64,000 nt of DNA from Streptomyces sp. HNM0574 (GTDB lineage Bacteria > Actinomycetota > Actinomycetes > Streptomycetales > Streptomycetaceae): positions 558,001 to 622,000 of the forward strand of contig NZ_JAASAH010000002.1 of assembly GCF_012726235.1 (NCBI RefSeq), read 5' to 3'. The position numbers and the translations under genes were made by a program. The notes below the pieces were generated by a model, which saw nothing but the letters and a program-made list of their open reading frames with translations, was not told the origin of the DNA and did no database searches. Below are positions 1 to 8,743 of this stretch, one piece after another; the stretch's first letter is position 1, and the number at the start of each line of letters is the position of its first letter.

Positions 1-492
1 AACCAGGCCGCGTTCACCGTTCACTCAGCTGTGCACCGGGCCCGCCCCGGCGTCGTGGCCGTGGCGCACGCGCACACCCCGCACGGGCGCGCGCTCGCCG
101 CGCTCGGCGAGCTGCTCGAACCGATCACCCAGGAGGCCTGCGCCTTCTACGAGGACCACGCGCTGCTCGACGCCGCCACCGGCGTGGCCGTCGACCCGGC
201 CGAAGGGCGGCGCGTCGCCGAGGCCTTGGGCCCGCACAAGGGTCTCGTCCTGCGCAATCACGGGCTGCTCACGGTCGGCACGACGGTGGACGCGGCCGCC
301 TGGTGGTTCCACCAGATGGAGCGCGCCTGCGGCATCCAGCTCGCGGCGCGGGCGGCGGGGAAGCCGGTGCCGATCGGGCGCAAGGAGGCGCTCGCGATCC
401 GCGAGCAGATCGGCGGCGATCTCGCCGCGTGGATCAGCTACCAGCCGCTGCACTCCGCCGTGGTCCGGGAGGAACCGGACCTGATGCGCTGA
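1..492 (+). CDS. class II aldolase/adducin family protein (3' part)
   Basis: The reading frame is open from the first base of the window and stops at 490-492, so only about the last 163 residues are present. The visible part has the HAHTPHGRA motif, which carries the paired zinc-ligand histidines of class II aldolases, and later LRNHGLLTVG, which carries the third conserved histidine. Members act on phosphorylated sugars (fuculose-, ribulose- or methylthioribulose-phosphate aldolases/epimerases), but many actinobacterial copies have no assigned substrate and nothing here fixes one. The next gene starts about 150 bases later behind a hairpin, so this is probably the last gene of its unit. Confidence 0.85.
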   Translation, partial: NQAAFTVHSAVHRARPGVVAVAHAHTPHGRALAALGELLEPITQEACAFYEDHALLDAATGVAVDPAEGRRVAEALGPHKGLVLRNHGLLTVGTTVDAAAWWFHQMERACGIQLAARAAGKPVPIGRKEALAIREQIGGDLAAWISYQPLHSAVVREEPDLMR

Positions 493-539
493 GACCGCCC
501 CCGATGAGGCACAATTCCCTTCCACTGATAGTCAGTTGA

Positions 540-568
540 GCGTCCCGCACGAGGAACGGGCGGGACGC
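540..568. terminator. hairpin downstream of the aldolase gene
   Basis: A 9-bp perfect inverted repeat (GCGTCCCGC at 540-548, GCGGGACGC at 560-568) with an 11-base loop lies 48 bases after the aldolase stop. There is no T-run, which is common for Streptomyces terminators. Confidence 0.5.
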
Positions 569-639
569 CGGCAAGAGAGGGGTCGCACGCGGCAGCCGCT
601 CGGGGACGGCGGCGCGAGGCGCGCCCCGGGGAGCGCGGC

Positions 640-1959
640 GTGGGCGGCACAGACGACGGCGGCAGCAGGCCGCTGACCGGAAGCGGAACCCGGACGGGAA
701 CGGCGACGGCGACGAAACCCGGCACCGGGGCGGCAGCCCACGACGACGGCCGGACGCAGGCGGCCAGGGAACGCCACCGGCAGGCGCTCGCCGCCTTCCG
801 CGAACGCCGCGAGGCGCTGATCTCCGGCGACGAGATCCCGGCCGCGCTGGCGCACTCCGCCGGCGCCTCCCGCCAGTGGATCTCCGACGAACTCGCCCTC
901 TGCGCCCGTACGGTGGCCGACCGCGCCCGCGAGGAGGGCGCCGCCCGGCTCGCGGGCCTGTGGCGGCACACCGTGACCGCCGCCTGGTCGGCGGCCGGCG
1001 TCCTGCTGCTGCTCCAGCTGGTCACCGCGCTCGGCGCGGGGTGGACCGCGGCGCGTACGGCGGGCCTGCTCGCGGCCGTCGTGACCGCGGCGGCGGTCTC
1101 GGCCGCGGCGTACGCGCACCGGCGGCGCGGCGGCGCGCTGGCCCCGTTCATCGGCGAGGACAACCGGCTCTCCACCTCCCGCACGGTCGCCGCCGCCTGG
1201 GTCCTCCTGGCCGCGTACGCCGTGCTCCTCCTCGCGCTGCGGCTCGCGGGCGCGGGCGGCGCCGGGGAACGCCGGGTCCTGCTCGCGGGGCTGGAGTTGC
1301 AGCGCGGCGCGGGGCTGGTGACGGTGGTCGCGCTGGCGTGTGCGGTGGCGGCGCTGGTGAGCCGTACCGTGGCGCGGCGGGTGCGGGCGCAGCGGTTGCA
1401 GAAGGTGCCGGCCGACCGTCCCCGGGCCCGCGATCTCCTCACGGACGACGCGGGGCGCGGCAGCTTCACGGATGTGCAGTACGTCGTCGTGCACGCGGTG
1501 GCCGTGGTCTTCGCCGCCGTCCGGCTCGCCGGGCAGCCGGAGCAACTGCCCGATCTGCCCTGGGGCCTGGCGCTGCTGGCGGCCGTCTCGGCGGGGACGT
1601 ACCTCGCGGGCAAGTTCGCCGAGGGCGGGCCGGCCGTGATCCTCTCCGTCGTCCGGGCCCGCGAGATCGGCGACCTGCACGCGCCCGTCCGCACCGGCGA
1701 CGACCTGGAGATCCGCGGCACCGGCTTCGTCCCGCCCGGCGCGGGCACCCCGGACCGGCTGGCCCGGATGGTGGTCCGGATCGGCACGGTGTACGTGCAC
1801 GTCCCGCTGGTCCCGAGGCCCGGCGGCTTCGCCAGCCCGACGGACCACACGCTGACGGTCCCGGTCCCGGTGGAGGTCGAACCGGGGCGGGTGGACGTCC
1901 AGGTGGTCACGGCGGCGGGCGTGGAGACCAACCGCTGCACCGTCGACATCGTCGACTGA
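640..1959 (+). CDS. polytopic membrane protein with C-terminal beta-rich domain
   Basis: This is a 439-residue protein starting at GTG 640, with a GGGGAG ribosome site six bases upstream. The first ~110 residues are charged and cytosolic-looking. About six hydrophobic segments follow between residues ~110 and ~335, two of them with Arg-rich flanks. The last ~110 residues are soluble and include a DLEIRGTGFVPPG stretch like IPT/TIG or other Ig-like beta folds. I do not recognise a named family. It could be an envelope protein displaying an Ig-like domain. The next gene is ~170 bases away, so operon membership is unclear. Confidence 0.7.
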   Translation: MGGTDDGGSRPLTGSGTRTGTATATKPGTGAAAHDDGRTQAARERHRQALAAFRERREALISGDEIPAALAHSAGASRQWISDELALCARTVADRAREEGAARLAGLWRHTVTAAWSAAGVLLLLQLVTALGAGWTAARTAGLLAAVVTAAAVSAAAYAHRRRGGALAPFIGEDNRLSTSRTVAAAWVLLAAYAVLLLALRLAGAGGAGERRVLLAGLELQRGAGLVTVVALACAVAALVSRTVARRVRAQRLQKVPADRPRARDLLTDDAGRGSFTDVQYVVVHAVAVVFAAVRLAGQPEQLPDLPWGLALLAAVSAGTYLAGKFAEGGPAVILSVVRAREIGDLHAPVRTGDDLEIRGTGFVPPGAGTPDRLARMVVRIGTVYVHVPLVPRPGGFASPTDHTLTVPVPVEVEPGRVDVQVVTAAGVETNRCTVDIVD

Positions 1960-2129
1960 CCCGCCCGCGGAGGACGGCGCAACTCCCGATCGCGGCACCG
2001 CACTTGCCCGGTACCGCGCCCGGATGGGAAGAATCCCGGGCACGGACACCCACGCACACCCACGGACCCGGCCGTGGGCACCCACGACGCCCCCGGGCGG
2101 CTCACGGCGGGTCGGAAGGCGGGACACGC

Positions 2130-2693
2130 ATGGCACTCGGCGATCGCACGGGCAGCGTCGGCGGCGGAGCGCACGCCGTCGGCGGATTCGAGGGACCGGT
2201 GGGCGCGGGCGGCGGCCTGCGCGCCTCCGCCGCACGTCACGCACTGCTGCCGCTGCGGCTCTTCCTCGGCGGCACCTTCCTGTACGCCGGCATCCACAAG
2301 CTCACCGACCCCGCGTTCCTCTCCGGGGACGGTCCGGGGTCGCTGGCCCAAGTCCTGGACGGGGCAGGGCAGTCCGCCGCCCTGCCGGCCCTGGTCGAGC
2401 TGGCGCAGACCGGACCGACGGGCTTCGGGATCGCCCTCGCCGCCGGGGAGATCGCCGTCGGGCTCGGCACGCTGGCGGGTCTGCTCGGGCGGCTGGCGGC
2501 GCTGGGCGGGCTGCTGATCTCGCTGTGCCTGTGGCTGACGGTGAGCTGGTCGAGCTCGCCGTACTACTACGGCAACGATCTGCCGTACCTGATGGCCTGG
2601 GTGCCGCTGCTGCTCGCGGGGACGCCGAGCCACTCCCTCGACGCGGCCTTCGCGCTCCGGCGGCGGCGCCGGGGGCGGCAGATCTTCGGCTGA
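2130..2693 (+). CDS. DoxX family membrane protein
   Basis: A 187-residue protein. The ATG at 2130 follows a purine-rich GGAAGGCGGG stretch. After a glycine-rich N-terminal tail of ~35 residues it has the four-helix DoxX layout. The first helix (LRLFLGGTFLYAGIHKL) is typical of the family, a paired helix region follows at ~90-140, and a final helix comes after the YYYGNDLPYL loop. DoxX proteins are small quinone- or redox-linked membrane proteins; some associate with thiosulfate or sulfide oxidation or with membrane oxidoreductase complexes, but most have no proven role. The downstream operator and XRE regulator belong to the next unit. Confidence 0.85.
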   Translation: MALGDRTGSVGGGAHAVGGFEGPVGAGGGLRASAARHALLPLRLFLGGTFLYAGIHKLTDPAFLSGDGPGSLAQVLDGAGQSAALPALVELAQTGPTGFGIALAAGEIAVGLGTLAGLLGRLAALGGLLISLCLWLTVSWSSSPYYYGNDLPYLMAWVPLLLAGTPSHSLDAAFALRRRRRGRQIFG

Positions 2694-2698
2694 GCCGG

Positions 2699-2734
2699 TT
2701 TGCCTCTGGGGCAAATTTGTTGCCCGGGAGGCAA
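2699..2734. promoter_or_regulatory. tandem inverted-repeat operator upstream of the XRE-cupin gene
   Basis: Two inverted repeats sit between the DoxX stop and the regulator start: TTTGCC-N5-GGCAAA at 2699-2715 and TTGCC-N5-GGCAA at 2720-2734. Their centres are 20 bp apart, about two helical turns. The shared half-site TTGCC and the position just upstream of an XRE regulator make an autoregulatory operator likely. Confidence 0.65.
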
Positions 2735-2754
2735 GGACCGGCGTTAATGGCCCC

Positions 2755-3378
2755 ATGGCCAACTCGTCCCCCGAGGGTGCGGAAGCCGTCCCTTCCGTCG
2801 CCCCTCAACTCCGTGAGCGGCGCCGCGCCGTGGGCCTCACCCTGGAGGCGGCGGCCGCCCGCACCGGCCTCTCCCCCGCGCACCTGTCGCGGCTGGAGAC
2901 CGGACAGCGGCAGCCGTCCCTGCCGGTGCTGCTCACGCTCTCGCGTTCCTACGGTACGACGGTCTCCGACCTGCTGGGCGAGACCCCGCCCGCCGCCTCC
3001 CCCGTCGTACGGGCCGGCGCGGGCGAGACCGCGCGGGCCGGCGGCTGGACGTACCGGCCCGCGGGGAACCCCGGCCGTGCCATGCAGGCGCTGCGCGTGC
3101 GGGTGCCGAGCGACACCCAGAACAACCTGGTGCGGGTGCACCCGGGCGAGGAGTGGCTGCACGTCCTGACCGGACGGCTCGCGCTCGACCTCGGCGAGAG
3201 CTCCTACGTCCTGGAGCCCGGCGACTCGGCGCACTTCGACTCCATGACGGCGCACCGCATCTCCGCCGTCGGCAGCGCCCCGGCCGAGCTCCTGTTCGTC
3301 CACACGCTGCTGCGCAGCCCCGCGTCCGAGATGTGCCTGGGCGACGCCCGCCCGGTGCCCGACGAAAGGCGGCCCTGA
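2755..3378 (+). CDS. XRE family transcriptional regulator with cupin domain
   Basis: A 207-residue regulator. Residues ~15-70 form a helix-turn-helix (LTLEAAAARTGLSPAHLSRLETGQRQPS) and residues ~110-185 a cupin beta-barrel with the HPGEEWLHVLTGRL and LEPGDSAHFDS motifs. XRE-cupin proteins of this type usually repress a neighbouring small operon and sense a small metabolite in the cupin pocket. The gene lies directly behind two TTGCC/GGCAA palindromes and two bases before a small membrane-protein gene, so it probably controls that two-gene unit and possibly itself. Confidence 0.9.
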   Translation: MANSSPEGAEAVPSVAPQLRERRRAVGLTLEAAAARTGLSPAHLSRLETGQRQPSLPVLLTLSRSYGTTVSDLLGETPPAASPVVRAGAGETARAGGWTYRPAGNPGRAMQALRVRVPSDTQNNLVRVHPGEEWLHVLTGRLALDLGESSYVLEPGDSAHFDSMTAHRISAVGSAPAELLFVHTLLRSPASEMCLGDARPVPDERRP

Positions 3379-3380
3379 CC

Positions 3381-3566
3381 ATGCCGGACCACCGGACCAG
3401 CGACCACGCCCGGCAGGACGGCGGGCGCACTGGGCGCTCCCTCGCCTCCGTGACCGAGCGGATTCCGCGCGGGCTCGTCATCCGCCTCGTGGTCTACCTC
3501 GTCGTCGGACACGTCTTCGCCGGCTTCCTCTGGCTGCTGTTCGCGCTCGGCGCCGAGAGTCAGTGA
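3381..3566 (+). CDS. small single-span membrane protein (DUF6126-like)
   Basis: A 61-residue protein whose ATG lies two bases after the XRE-cupin stop, so the two genes are almost certainly co-transcribed. A basic, polar N-terminal half is followed by one strong membrane helix (LVVYLVVGHVFAGFLWLLFALG). Small proteins of this shape regularly follow XRE-cupin regulators in Streptomyces; I believe they are classed as DUF6126, from memory. Function unknown. Its last seven bases overlap the end of the convergent gene on the other strand. Confidence 0.75.
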   Translation: MPDHRTSDHARQDGGRTGRSLASVTERIPRGLVIRLVVYLVVGHVFAGFLWLLFALGAESQ

Positions 3567-3808
3567 GGCCCGGGGCGAGCCCGGCCGAGGCGGCGGACGC
3601 AGGACGCCGTCAGCGAGGTGAGCCCGCCCAGCAGCAGCGCGAGGGGCACGAGCACCAGCAGCAGCCACACCGGCACCCGCCACCCGCCGTACGCGTCCAT
3701 CAGGTACGTCAGCGCCGCGACCAGCAGCGCCGCCCCGAGCACGAACCGCGCGGGCGCGAAGCCCCGCTTCCGCCCGGCCGGACCGGGGTTGTCGGTGACG
3801 TCGTTCAT
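3560..3808 (-). CDS. small two-helix membrane protein
   Basis: An 82-residue protein with two hydrophobic helices (ARFVLGAALLVAALTYLMDA and VPVWLLLVLVPLALLLGGL) separated by a short YGGWR loop, and a basic C-terminus. It starts four bases inside the 3' end of the PspC/LiaF-like gene (ATGA overlap), so it is its translationally coupled partner. No named function. The context suggests a role in the same envelope-stress module. Confidence 0.7.
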   Translation of the reverse strand: MNDVTDNPGPAGRKRGFAPARFVLGAALLVAALTYLMDAYGGWRVPVWLLLVLVPLALLLGGLTSLTASCVRRLGRARPGPH

Positions 3809-5451
3809 CGTGCGGGCTCCTCGTGGGACGCGGGCCGGTCGGGGGCGTGCTCTTCAGGACCAGGGGGTCCCGAGCCGCCGGGGGCACGCTGCCCGGTCCC
3901 GTCGGAGCGCTCGCCGGACGGGAGCTGGCGGACGACCTCGACCTGCCCGACGTCCACCCCCAGCTCCAGCCGGACGGTGCCCTTCGCGTCGGCGCCGCCG
4001 AACGGCTCCAGCGTCGTCCGCATCCGCCGGTCCAGGCCGCCGGACGAGGAGAAGACGACGAGGCCGTCCTCGTCGGTGCGTACGGGGACGCGGACGTCGC
4101 CCACGTCGGAGCGCGCTTCCAGCTCGACGGTGGCGTTGCGGGGGACGACGACCTTGAGCCGTCCCGCGCCCAGCTCGGCGCCGGTCCGCACGGTCTGGCC
4201 CTCCTTCAACCGGAGCCGGCGCAGGTCCAGTTCGGCCTCGCCGCTGTCGAGCCGGTAGGCCGGTCTGGTGTCGGCGACCGAGGACGGCGTCCACGTCCGG
4301 GTCTTCCACTCGGTGCCGATCCCGGCCGGTACCAGCGAGGACCCGGCGAGCAGCAGCGCCGTCAGCACCACGGCCAGCACCGTGCCGACCCCGAGACGTC
4401 CCACGAAGGCGCTGACCAGCAGCCCGGTCCCGAACACGGCGAGGGCGCAGGCGAAGCCGGTGAGCAGGCTCGTCCGCAACGGCTGGTCGCCCCAGGTGAG
4501 CGCGATCCCGGCCGCGCCCGCGAGGAGGGCGCACAGGAAGACCAGCCCGCCGAGCGCGGGCCCGGCCGCCGGCCGCCGCTTCCGCGGGCGCCCGCTGCCG
4601 GGCGCGGTTCCGGTTCCGGACGGGGGCGTCGTGCCGTCGCCCGGGTCGCCGAGGGGACGTCCGGGCCAGGCGTACCTGGCCGCGCGTTCGGCGTCGGTGA
4701 GGACCGCGTCGTCGGGTCCCCACAAGTACGGCTCCCCGGCGGCCGGTTGGCCGGGCTCACCCTTCGTGAGCGGGGCGCGCCACCAGGACGGTCCCGAGGG
4801 CACGGGCGGAGCCTGCGCCTCCGGGGGCGCTTCGGCGACCGCGTGCGCCGTCGCCGGGTCCGCCGGCACCCCCGCCGCCTCGCCCGCCTCCGACCTGCGC
4901 CGGTGCTGCGACCAGTACGCCGCGCCGGTCACCACGCCCGCGAGGACCAGCGAGACGGAGGTGCTCCGGGTCCCCATCGACGCCAGGAACAGCCCGCAGC
5001 CGACCAGCGCGACCAGCACGGCCGCGAGCGAAGCCCCCTCGACCCGGCCGGAGAGCAGCCGCCGCAGCTCGTTCTCCCGGTCGCCCTCGGCGGGGATGAG
5101 CAGCCAGGCCAGCCCGTAGAAGATCAGCCCGATGCCGCTCACCACGGACAGCACACCCAGCGGGACGCGGAACAGCACCGGGTCCAGGTCGAAGTACCGG
5201 CCGAGCCCGCCGCACACCCCGCCGACCACCTTGTGCTGCCTGCTCCGCAGCACCCGCCGCGGCTCGGTGCCGTCGCCCCGCTCGGCGGCACCCTCGTCGG
5301 GTCCCCACAGGGGCCAGCGGGCGGAGTCCGCGTCGGTGCCGGTTCCGTGCCCCGCCGCAGGAGCGGGCCCGTCGTCCGCGCCGGTGGGGTGCCGCGCGTC
5401 CCCCGGGCCGGACGTGCCCTGCGGCTGGTTCTCCTCGCTCATGGGCTCCAT
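3805..5451 (-). CDS. PspC-domain membrane protein with LiaF-like C-terminus
   Basis: A 548-residue protein. I start at the ATG at 5451 because GGGAGG lies five bases upstream; a further in-frame start (5442) is possible. Residues ~68-124 are a PspC domain (KVVGGVCGGLGRYFDLDPVL then a membrane helix). More helices follow near 137-190 and 290-380. The C-terminal ~150 residues are a soluble beta-rich domain resembling the LiaF/DUF4097 type (alternating strands rich in Val, Arg and Gly). PspC/LiaF-like proteins commonly hold a cognate histidine kinase inactive until envelope stress. The divergent kinase and response regulator genes share the promoter region, which supports a LiaFSR-like module. 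That role is inferred. Confidence 0.85.
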   Translation of the reverse strand: MEPMSEENQPQGTSGPGDARHPTGADDGPAPAAGHGTGTDADSARWPLWGPDEGAAERGDGTEPRRVLRSRQHKVVGGVCGGLGRYFDLDPVLFRVPLGVLSVVSGIGLIFYGLAWLLIPAEGDRENELRRLLSGRVEGASLAAVLVALVGCGLFLASMGTRSTSVSLVLAGVVTGAAYWSQHRRRSEAGEAAGVPADPATAHAVAEAPPEAQAPPVPSGPSWWRAPLTKGEPGQPAAGEPYLWGPDDAVLTDAERAARYAWPGRPLGDPGDGTTPPSGTGTAPGSGRPRKRRPAAGPALGGLVFLCALLAGAAGIALTWGDQPLRTSLLTGFACALAVFGTGLLVSAFVGRLGVGTVLAVVLTALLLAGSSLVPAGIGTEWKTRTWTPSSVADTRPAYRLDSGEAELDLRRLRLKEGQTVRTGAELGAGRLKVVVPRNATVELEARSDVGDVRVPVRTDEDGLVVFSSSGGLDRRMRTTLEPFGGADAKGTVRLELGVDVGQVEVVRQLPSGERSDGTGQRAPGGSGPPGPEEHAPDRPASHEEPAR

Positions 5452-5553
5452 CGTCGCCTCCCGCACCCCGCTCCGGCATCGGGGCCCGCCCCGGAAGCGA
5501 CCCTGAGATCCGGCCCCGCCCCGGCCCCCGCGGCCCCGTCCCGGGTGGGGGAA

Positions 5554-5576
5554 GCATCAGGGGCCGACCCTGATGC
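5554..5576. promoter_or_regulatory. 23-bp palindrome between the PspC gene and the kinase gene
   Basis: GCATCAGGG at 5554-5562 and CCCTGATGC at 5568-5576 form a perfect 9-bp inverted repeat with a 5-base spacer, inside the 157-bp divergent promoter region. A further half-site (CCCTGA) lies near 5502. The best candidate binder is the NarL-type regulator encoded at 7018-7743. Confidence 0.65.
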
Positions 5577-5608
5577 CCGACGCCCCGGACCCGTGTGACG
5601 ATCGGAGC

Positions 5609-7018
5609 ATGACCGCCTCCCCCACCGAGAACAGCGCACGGACGGCGGGCGGCGGCTCCCCGGGAGCGTCCGGCCCGGGCCCCGGCGCCGCGCCCCCGCA
5701 CCCCGGGGAGGAGCCGCCGCTGCGGAAGCTCTACCGCAGCTCGGAGGGGCGGCTGCTCGGCGGCGTCTCGCGCGGGCTCGCCGGACACCTGGGGCTGCCG
5801 GTCTTCTGGGTCCGCACCGTCTTCGTCGCGCTGGCCCTGGCCAACGGCCTCGGGGTGCTGCTCTACGCGGCGTTCTGGATCACCGTGCCGCTCGGTACGG
5901 GCGGCGTCGGCGCCCCGCCGTCCGCCCCCGCGCCGCACCTGCGCCCGCATCCGCACACCGGCGGTGACCAGGGCACGGACGGGGCGCGGCGGCGCGGACG
6001 CCTGCGGCGGCCGGACAAGGGCCAGGTCTTCGCGTTCCTGACGCTGCTGCTGGCGATGTTCGTCTTCGCCGACAACTTCCAGTTCGGGCGCGCCAACACC
6101 TACCTCGTGCCCGCGCTCCTCATCGGCCTCGGCGCGGCGCTCGTCTGGCGCCAGGCGGACGACGCGCGCCGCGCCCACTGGGCCGAGGTCACCCGCCGCA
6201 GCCGGCTGCTGCCGCTGGCGCGCAGCGCCGTCGGTGTGCTGCTGGTGGCCGTGGGCGTGTCCGGGATCGTCGTGGTCCAGGGCTCGGCGGGGCATCTGGG
6301 GCCCGCGCTCCAGGCCGCGCTGGCGATCGTCGTCGGCATCGCGCTGCTCTCCGGCCCGTACCTGGTGCGGATGATGCAGGACCTGTCGGAGGAGCGGCTG
6401 ATGCGCATCCGCGCGCAGGAGCGGGCCGAACTGGCCGCGCACGTCCACGACTCGGTGCTGCACACCCTCACCCTGATCCAGCGGAACGCCGAGTCGCCCC
6501 GCGAGGTCGCCCGGCTCGCCCGCGCGCAGGAGCGGGAGCTGCGCACCTGGCTGTACAAGCCGGGCACCGCCGCGGGCCCGGAGGACGCCGAGGCGGAACC
6601 GGCCACGCTCGCCGAGTCGGTGCGCCGCACGGCGGCCGAGGTGGAGGACTACCACGGGGTGCCGGTCGAGGTGGTCTCCGTCGGCGACTGCCCGCTCGAC
6701 GAGAAGCTCGGCGCCCAGGTCCAGGCCGCACGCGAGGCGATGGTGAACGCCGCCAAGTACGGTGGCGAGGGCGGGACCGTACAGGTGTACGCCGAGGTGG
6801 AGGGCGAGAGCGTCTTCATCTCCGTACGGGACCGCGGCCCCGGCTTCGACCCGGACACCGTGCCCGAGGACCGGATGGGCGTACGCGAGTCCATCATCGG
6901 CCGCATGCGCCGCAACGGCGGGACGGCGCGGCTGCGTTCGGCACCGGGCGAGGGGACCGAGGTGGAGCTGGAGATGGAGCGGGAAGCCGGCAGGGCCGAC
7001 AAGAGGACGACGGACTGA
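5609..7018 (+). CDS. PspC-domain sensor histidine kinase (NarL-partner type)
   Basis: A 469-residue kinase. The ATG at 5609 has GGAG immediately upstream. Residues ~41-96 are a PspC domain with a membrane helix, followed by three or four more helices to ~265. The HisKA_3-type dimerisation region carries the phospho-acceptor in AAHVHDSVLHTL. The ATP-binding domain shows EAMVNAAKYGG (N box), DRGPGFDP (G1) and a glycine-rich GEGTEVELEM end. It should autophosphorylate and pass phosphate to the regulator gene that overlaps it by one base. Sensing is expected at the membrane, probably through the PspC region and the divergently encoded PspC/LiaF-like protein. Confidence 0.92.
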   Translation: MTASPTENSARTAGGGSPGASGPGPGAAPPHPGEEPPLRKLYRSSEGRLLGGVSRGLAGHLGLPVFWVRTVFVALALANGLGVLLYAAFWITVPLGTGGVGAPPSAPAPHLRPHPHTGGDQGTDGARRRGRLRRPDKGQVFAFLTLLLAMFVFADNFQFGRANTYLVPALLIGLGAALVWRQADDARRAHWAEVTRRSRLLPLARSAVGVLLVAVGVSGIVVVQGSAGHLGPALQAALAIVVGIALLSGPYLVRMMQDLSEERLMRIRAQERAELAAHVHDSVLHTLTLIQRNAESPREVARLARAQERELRTWLYKPGTAAGPEDAEAEPATLAESVRRTAAEVEDYHGVPVEVVSVGDCPLDEKLGAQVQAAREAMVNAAKYGGEGGTVQVYAEVEGESVFISVRDRGPGFDPDTVPEDRMGVRESIIGRMRRNGGTARLRSAPGEGTEVELEMEREAGRADKRTTD

Positions 7019-7743
7019 TGACGCAGCACGGACACGAGAACGAGCACGAGGGCGCGGCACCCAAGAGCCCGGAGGGCACCGGCCGGGTGGCGCGGGTCGT
7101 CCTGGTCGACGACCACCGGATGTTCCGCGCGGGCGTGCGCGCCGAGATCGGCGGCACGGAGACGACCGGCGTCGACGTCGTCGGGGAGGCCGGTGACGTC
7201 GACGAGGCGGTCGAGGTCATCACCGCCACCCGCCCGGACGTCGTCCTCCTCGACGTCCACCTCCCGGGCGGCGGCGGGGTCGAAGTGCTGCGCCGGAGCG
7301 CGGCGTTGACGGCCGACCCGGAGCGTCCGGTGCGGTTCCTGGCCCTGTCGGTCTCGGACGCGGCGGAGGACGTCATCGGCGTCATCCGGGGCGGCGCGCG
7401 CGGCTACGTCACGAAGAGCATCACGGGGCCCGACCTGGTCAGCGCGGTCTTCCGGGTCGGCGACGGGGACGCCGTCTTCTCGCCCCGCCTCGCCGGCTTC
7501 GTGCTGGACGCCTTCGCCTCGACCGACGCGCCGCCCGTCGACGAGGACCTCGACCGCCTGACGCAGCGCGAACGCGAGGTGCTGCGGCTCATCGCGCGCG
7601 GCTACGCGTACAAGGAGGTCGCCAAGCAGCTGTTCATCTCGGTCAAGACCGTCGAGTCGCACGTCTCGGCCGTGCTGCGCAAGCTCCAGCTCTCCAACCG
7701 GCACGAGCTCACCCGCTGGGCGACGGCCCGCCGCCTGGTCTGA
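7018..7743 (+). CDS. NarL/LuxR family response regulator
   Basis: A 241-residue protein with an extended ~25-residue N-terminus, then a receiver domain with the acidic pair in VLVDDHRMF, phospho-acceptor Asp79 in LLDVHLPGGG, and Lys in YVTKSI. The C-terminal ~60 residues are a LuxR helix-turn-helix (LTQREREVLRLIARGYAYKE). The start codon overlaps the kinase stop (TGATG), so it is the cognate partner. A hairpin follows the stop. It probably binds the palindrome between the kinase and the PspC gene and activates both directions; this is inferred from position only. Confidence 0.93.
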   Translation: MTQHGHENEHEGAAPKSPEGTGRVARVVLVDDHRMFRAGVRAEIGGTETTGVDVVGEAGDVDEAVEVITATRPDVVLLDVHLPGGGGVEVLRRSAALTADPERPVRFLALSVSDAAEDVIGVIRGGARGYVTKSITGPDLVSAVFRVGDGDAVFSPRLAGFVLDAFASTDAPPVDEDLDRLTQREREVLRLIARGYAYKEVAKQLFISVKTVESHVSAVLRKLQLSNRHELTRWATARRLV

Positions 7744-7780
7744 CGCCCGCCGCGGGGCGGCACCGTCCCGACGCGCAAGG

Positions 7781-7804
7781 GCCGCCGAGCGGTAACTCGG
7801 CGGC
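7781..7804 (+). terminator. terminator of the kinase-regulator operon
   Basis: A perfect 9-bp stem, GCCGCCGAG/CTCGGCGGC, with a 6-base loop, 38 bases after the response-regulator stop. Confidence 0.65.
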
Positions 7805-7915
7805 TCCGCACCGCACATGAGGGGGCGCGTCAATGGCTGCACGGCCCCGCGTGGAGCCCGGCCGACCACGGGCGCACGCGGGCGACGCCCTGTGCACCGT
7901 GAAGGGAGACCCCTC

Positions 7916-8743
7916 ATGTCCGCGGTTCCCAGCATGCCCGGCACCACCGACGTCCCACGCGCCGCCCCCGATTCCGGTTCCGCCGCCCCAGCCGCTTCCG
8001 CTTCCGGCAGCGCGTACGTCACCTCGATCGCGAGCACGCCGGAGCTCGTCCGGGCCGCGCAGCGGCTGCGCCACCGGGTCTTCGCCGAGGAGCGCGGCGC
8101 CCGGCTGCACACCCCGGTCGCGGGCCACGACGTCGATGCCTTCGACGAGACCGCCGACCACCTCGTCGTCACCGACCGGACGGACGGCACCGTCGTCGGC
8201 ACCTACCGGCTCACCCCGCCCGGACGCACCGAACGCCTCTTCTCCGACGGCGAGTTCGACCTCGGCGGCCTCCCGGCGGACATCCGCGCGTCGATGGTCG
8301 AGGCCGGACGCGCCTGCGTCCACCCGGACCACCGCTCGGGCGCGGTGATCAACGCGATGTGGGCGGGCCTCGCCCGCTACGTCCTGCTCTCCGGCCACCG
8401 CTACCTGGCGGGCTGCGCCTCCGTACCGCTCGCCGCGGCGCACGGCGGGGCCGACGAGCGGGCCGCGGTCAGCGCCTGGCTGCTGGCGCGGGGCAAGCAC
8501 GCCTCCCCGCCCGGCGTCCGCGTCCTCCCGCACGACCCGTGGCTGCCCGCCGGCCCGCTGGAGGGCACGCCCCGGTACGCCGACCTGCCCCCGCTGCTGC
8601 GCGGCTACCTGCGCGTCGGCGCCTGGCTCTGCGGACCGCCCGCCTACGAACGGGACTTCGGCGACGCCGACTTCTTCGTCCTGCTCGACATGGAACGCAT
8701 GAACGACCGCTACCGCCGCTACTTCCTCGGCGAGGACCGGTGA
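7916..8743 (+). CDS. OlsB-like GNAT N-acyltransferase (probable ornithine lipid synthesis)
   Basis: A 275-residue protein; the ATG at 7916 follows GAAGGGAG. After a ~35-residue Ala/Ser/Pro-rich leader, the sequence has the hallmarks of the hemolysin/OlsB acetyltransferase family. These are [10 protein letters not shown] near the start of the fold, [11 protein letters not shown] with GTYRL, then [27 protein letters not shown]. OlsB transfers a 3-hydroxyacyl group from acyl carrier protein to the alpha-amino group of ornithine, giving lyso-ornithine lipid. The next gene is a PlsC-type O-acyltransferase overlapping by four bases, which would supply the second (OlsA) step. The family call is firm; the substrate is inferred from this pairing. 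Confidence 0.8.
   Translation: MSAVPSMPGTTDVPRAAPDSGSAAPAASASGSAYVTSIASTPELVRAAQRLRHRVFAEERGARLHTPVAGHDVDAFDETADHLVVTDRTDGTVVGTYRLTPPGRTERLFSDGEFDLGGLPADIRASMVEAGRACVHPDHRSGAVINAMWAGLARYVLLSGHRYLAGCASVPLAAAHGGADERAAVSAWLLARGKHASPPGVRVLPHDPWLPAGPLEGTPRYADLPPLLRGYLRVGAWLCGPPAYERDFGDADFFVLLDMERMNDRYRRYFLGEDR

Noticed and set aside
438..2762. Very long open frames opposite the genes in the first 3 kb
   Set aside because: They mirror the plus-strand genes, are extremely Arg/Pro-rich, and have no domain, ribosome site or fitting start; they are a by-product of high GC.
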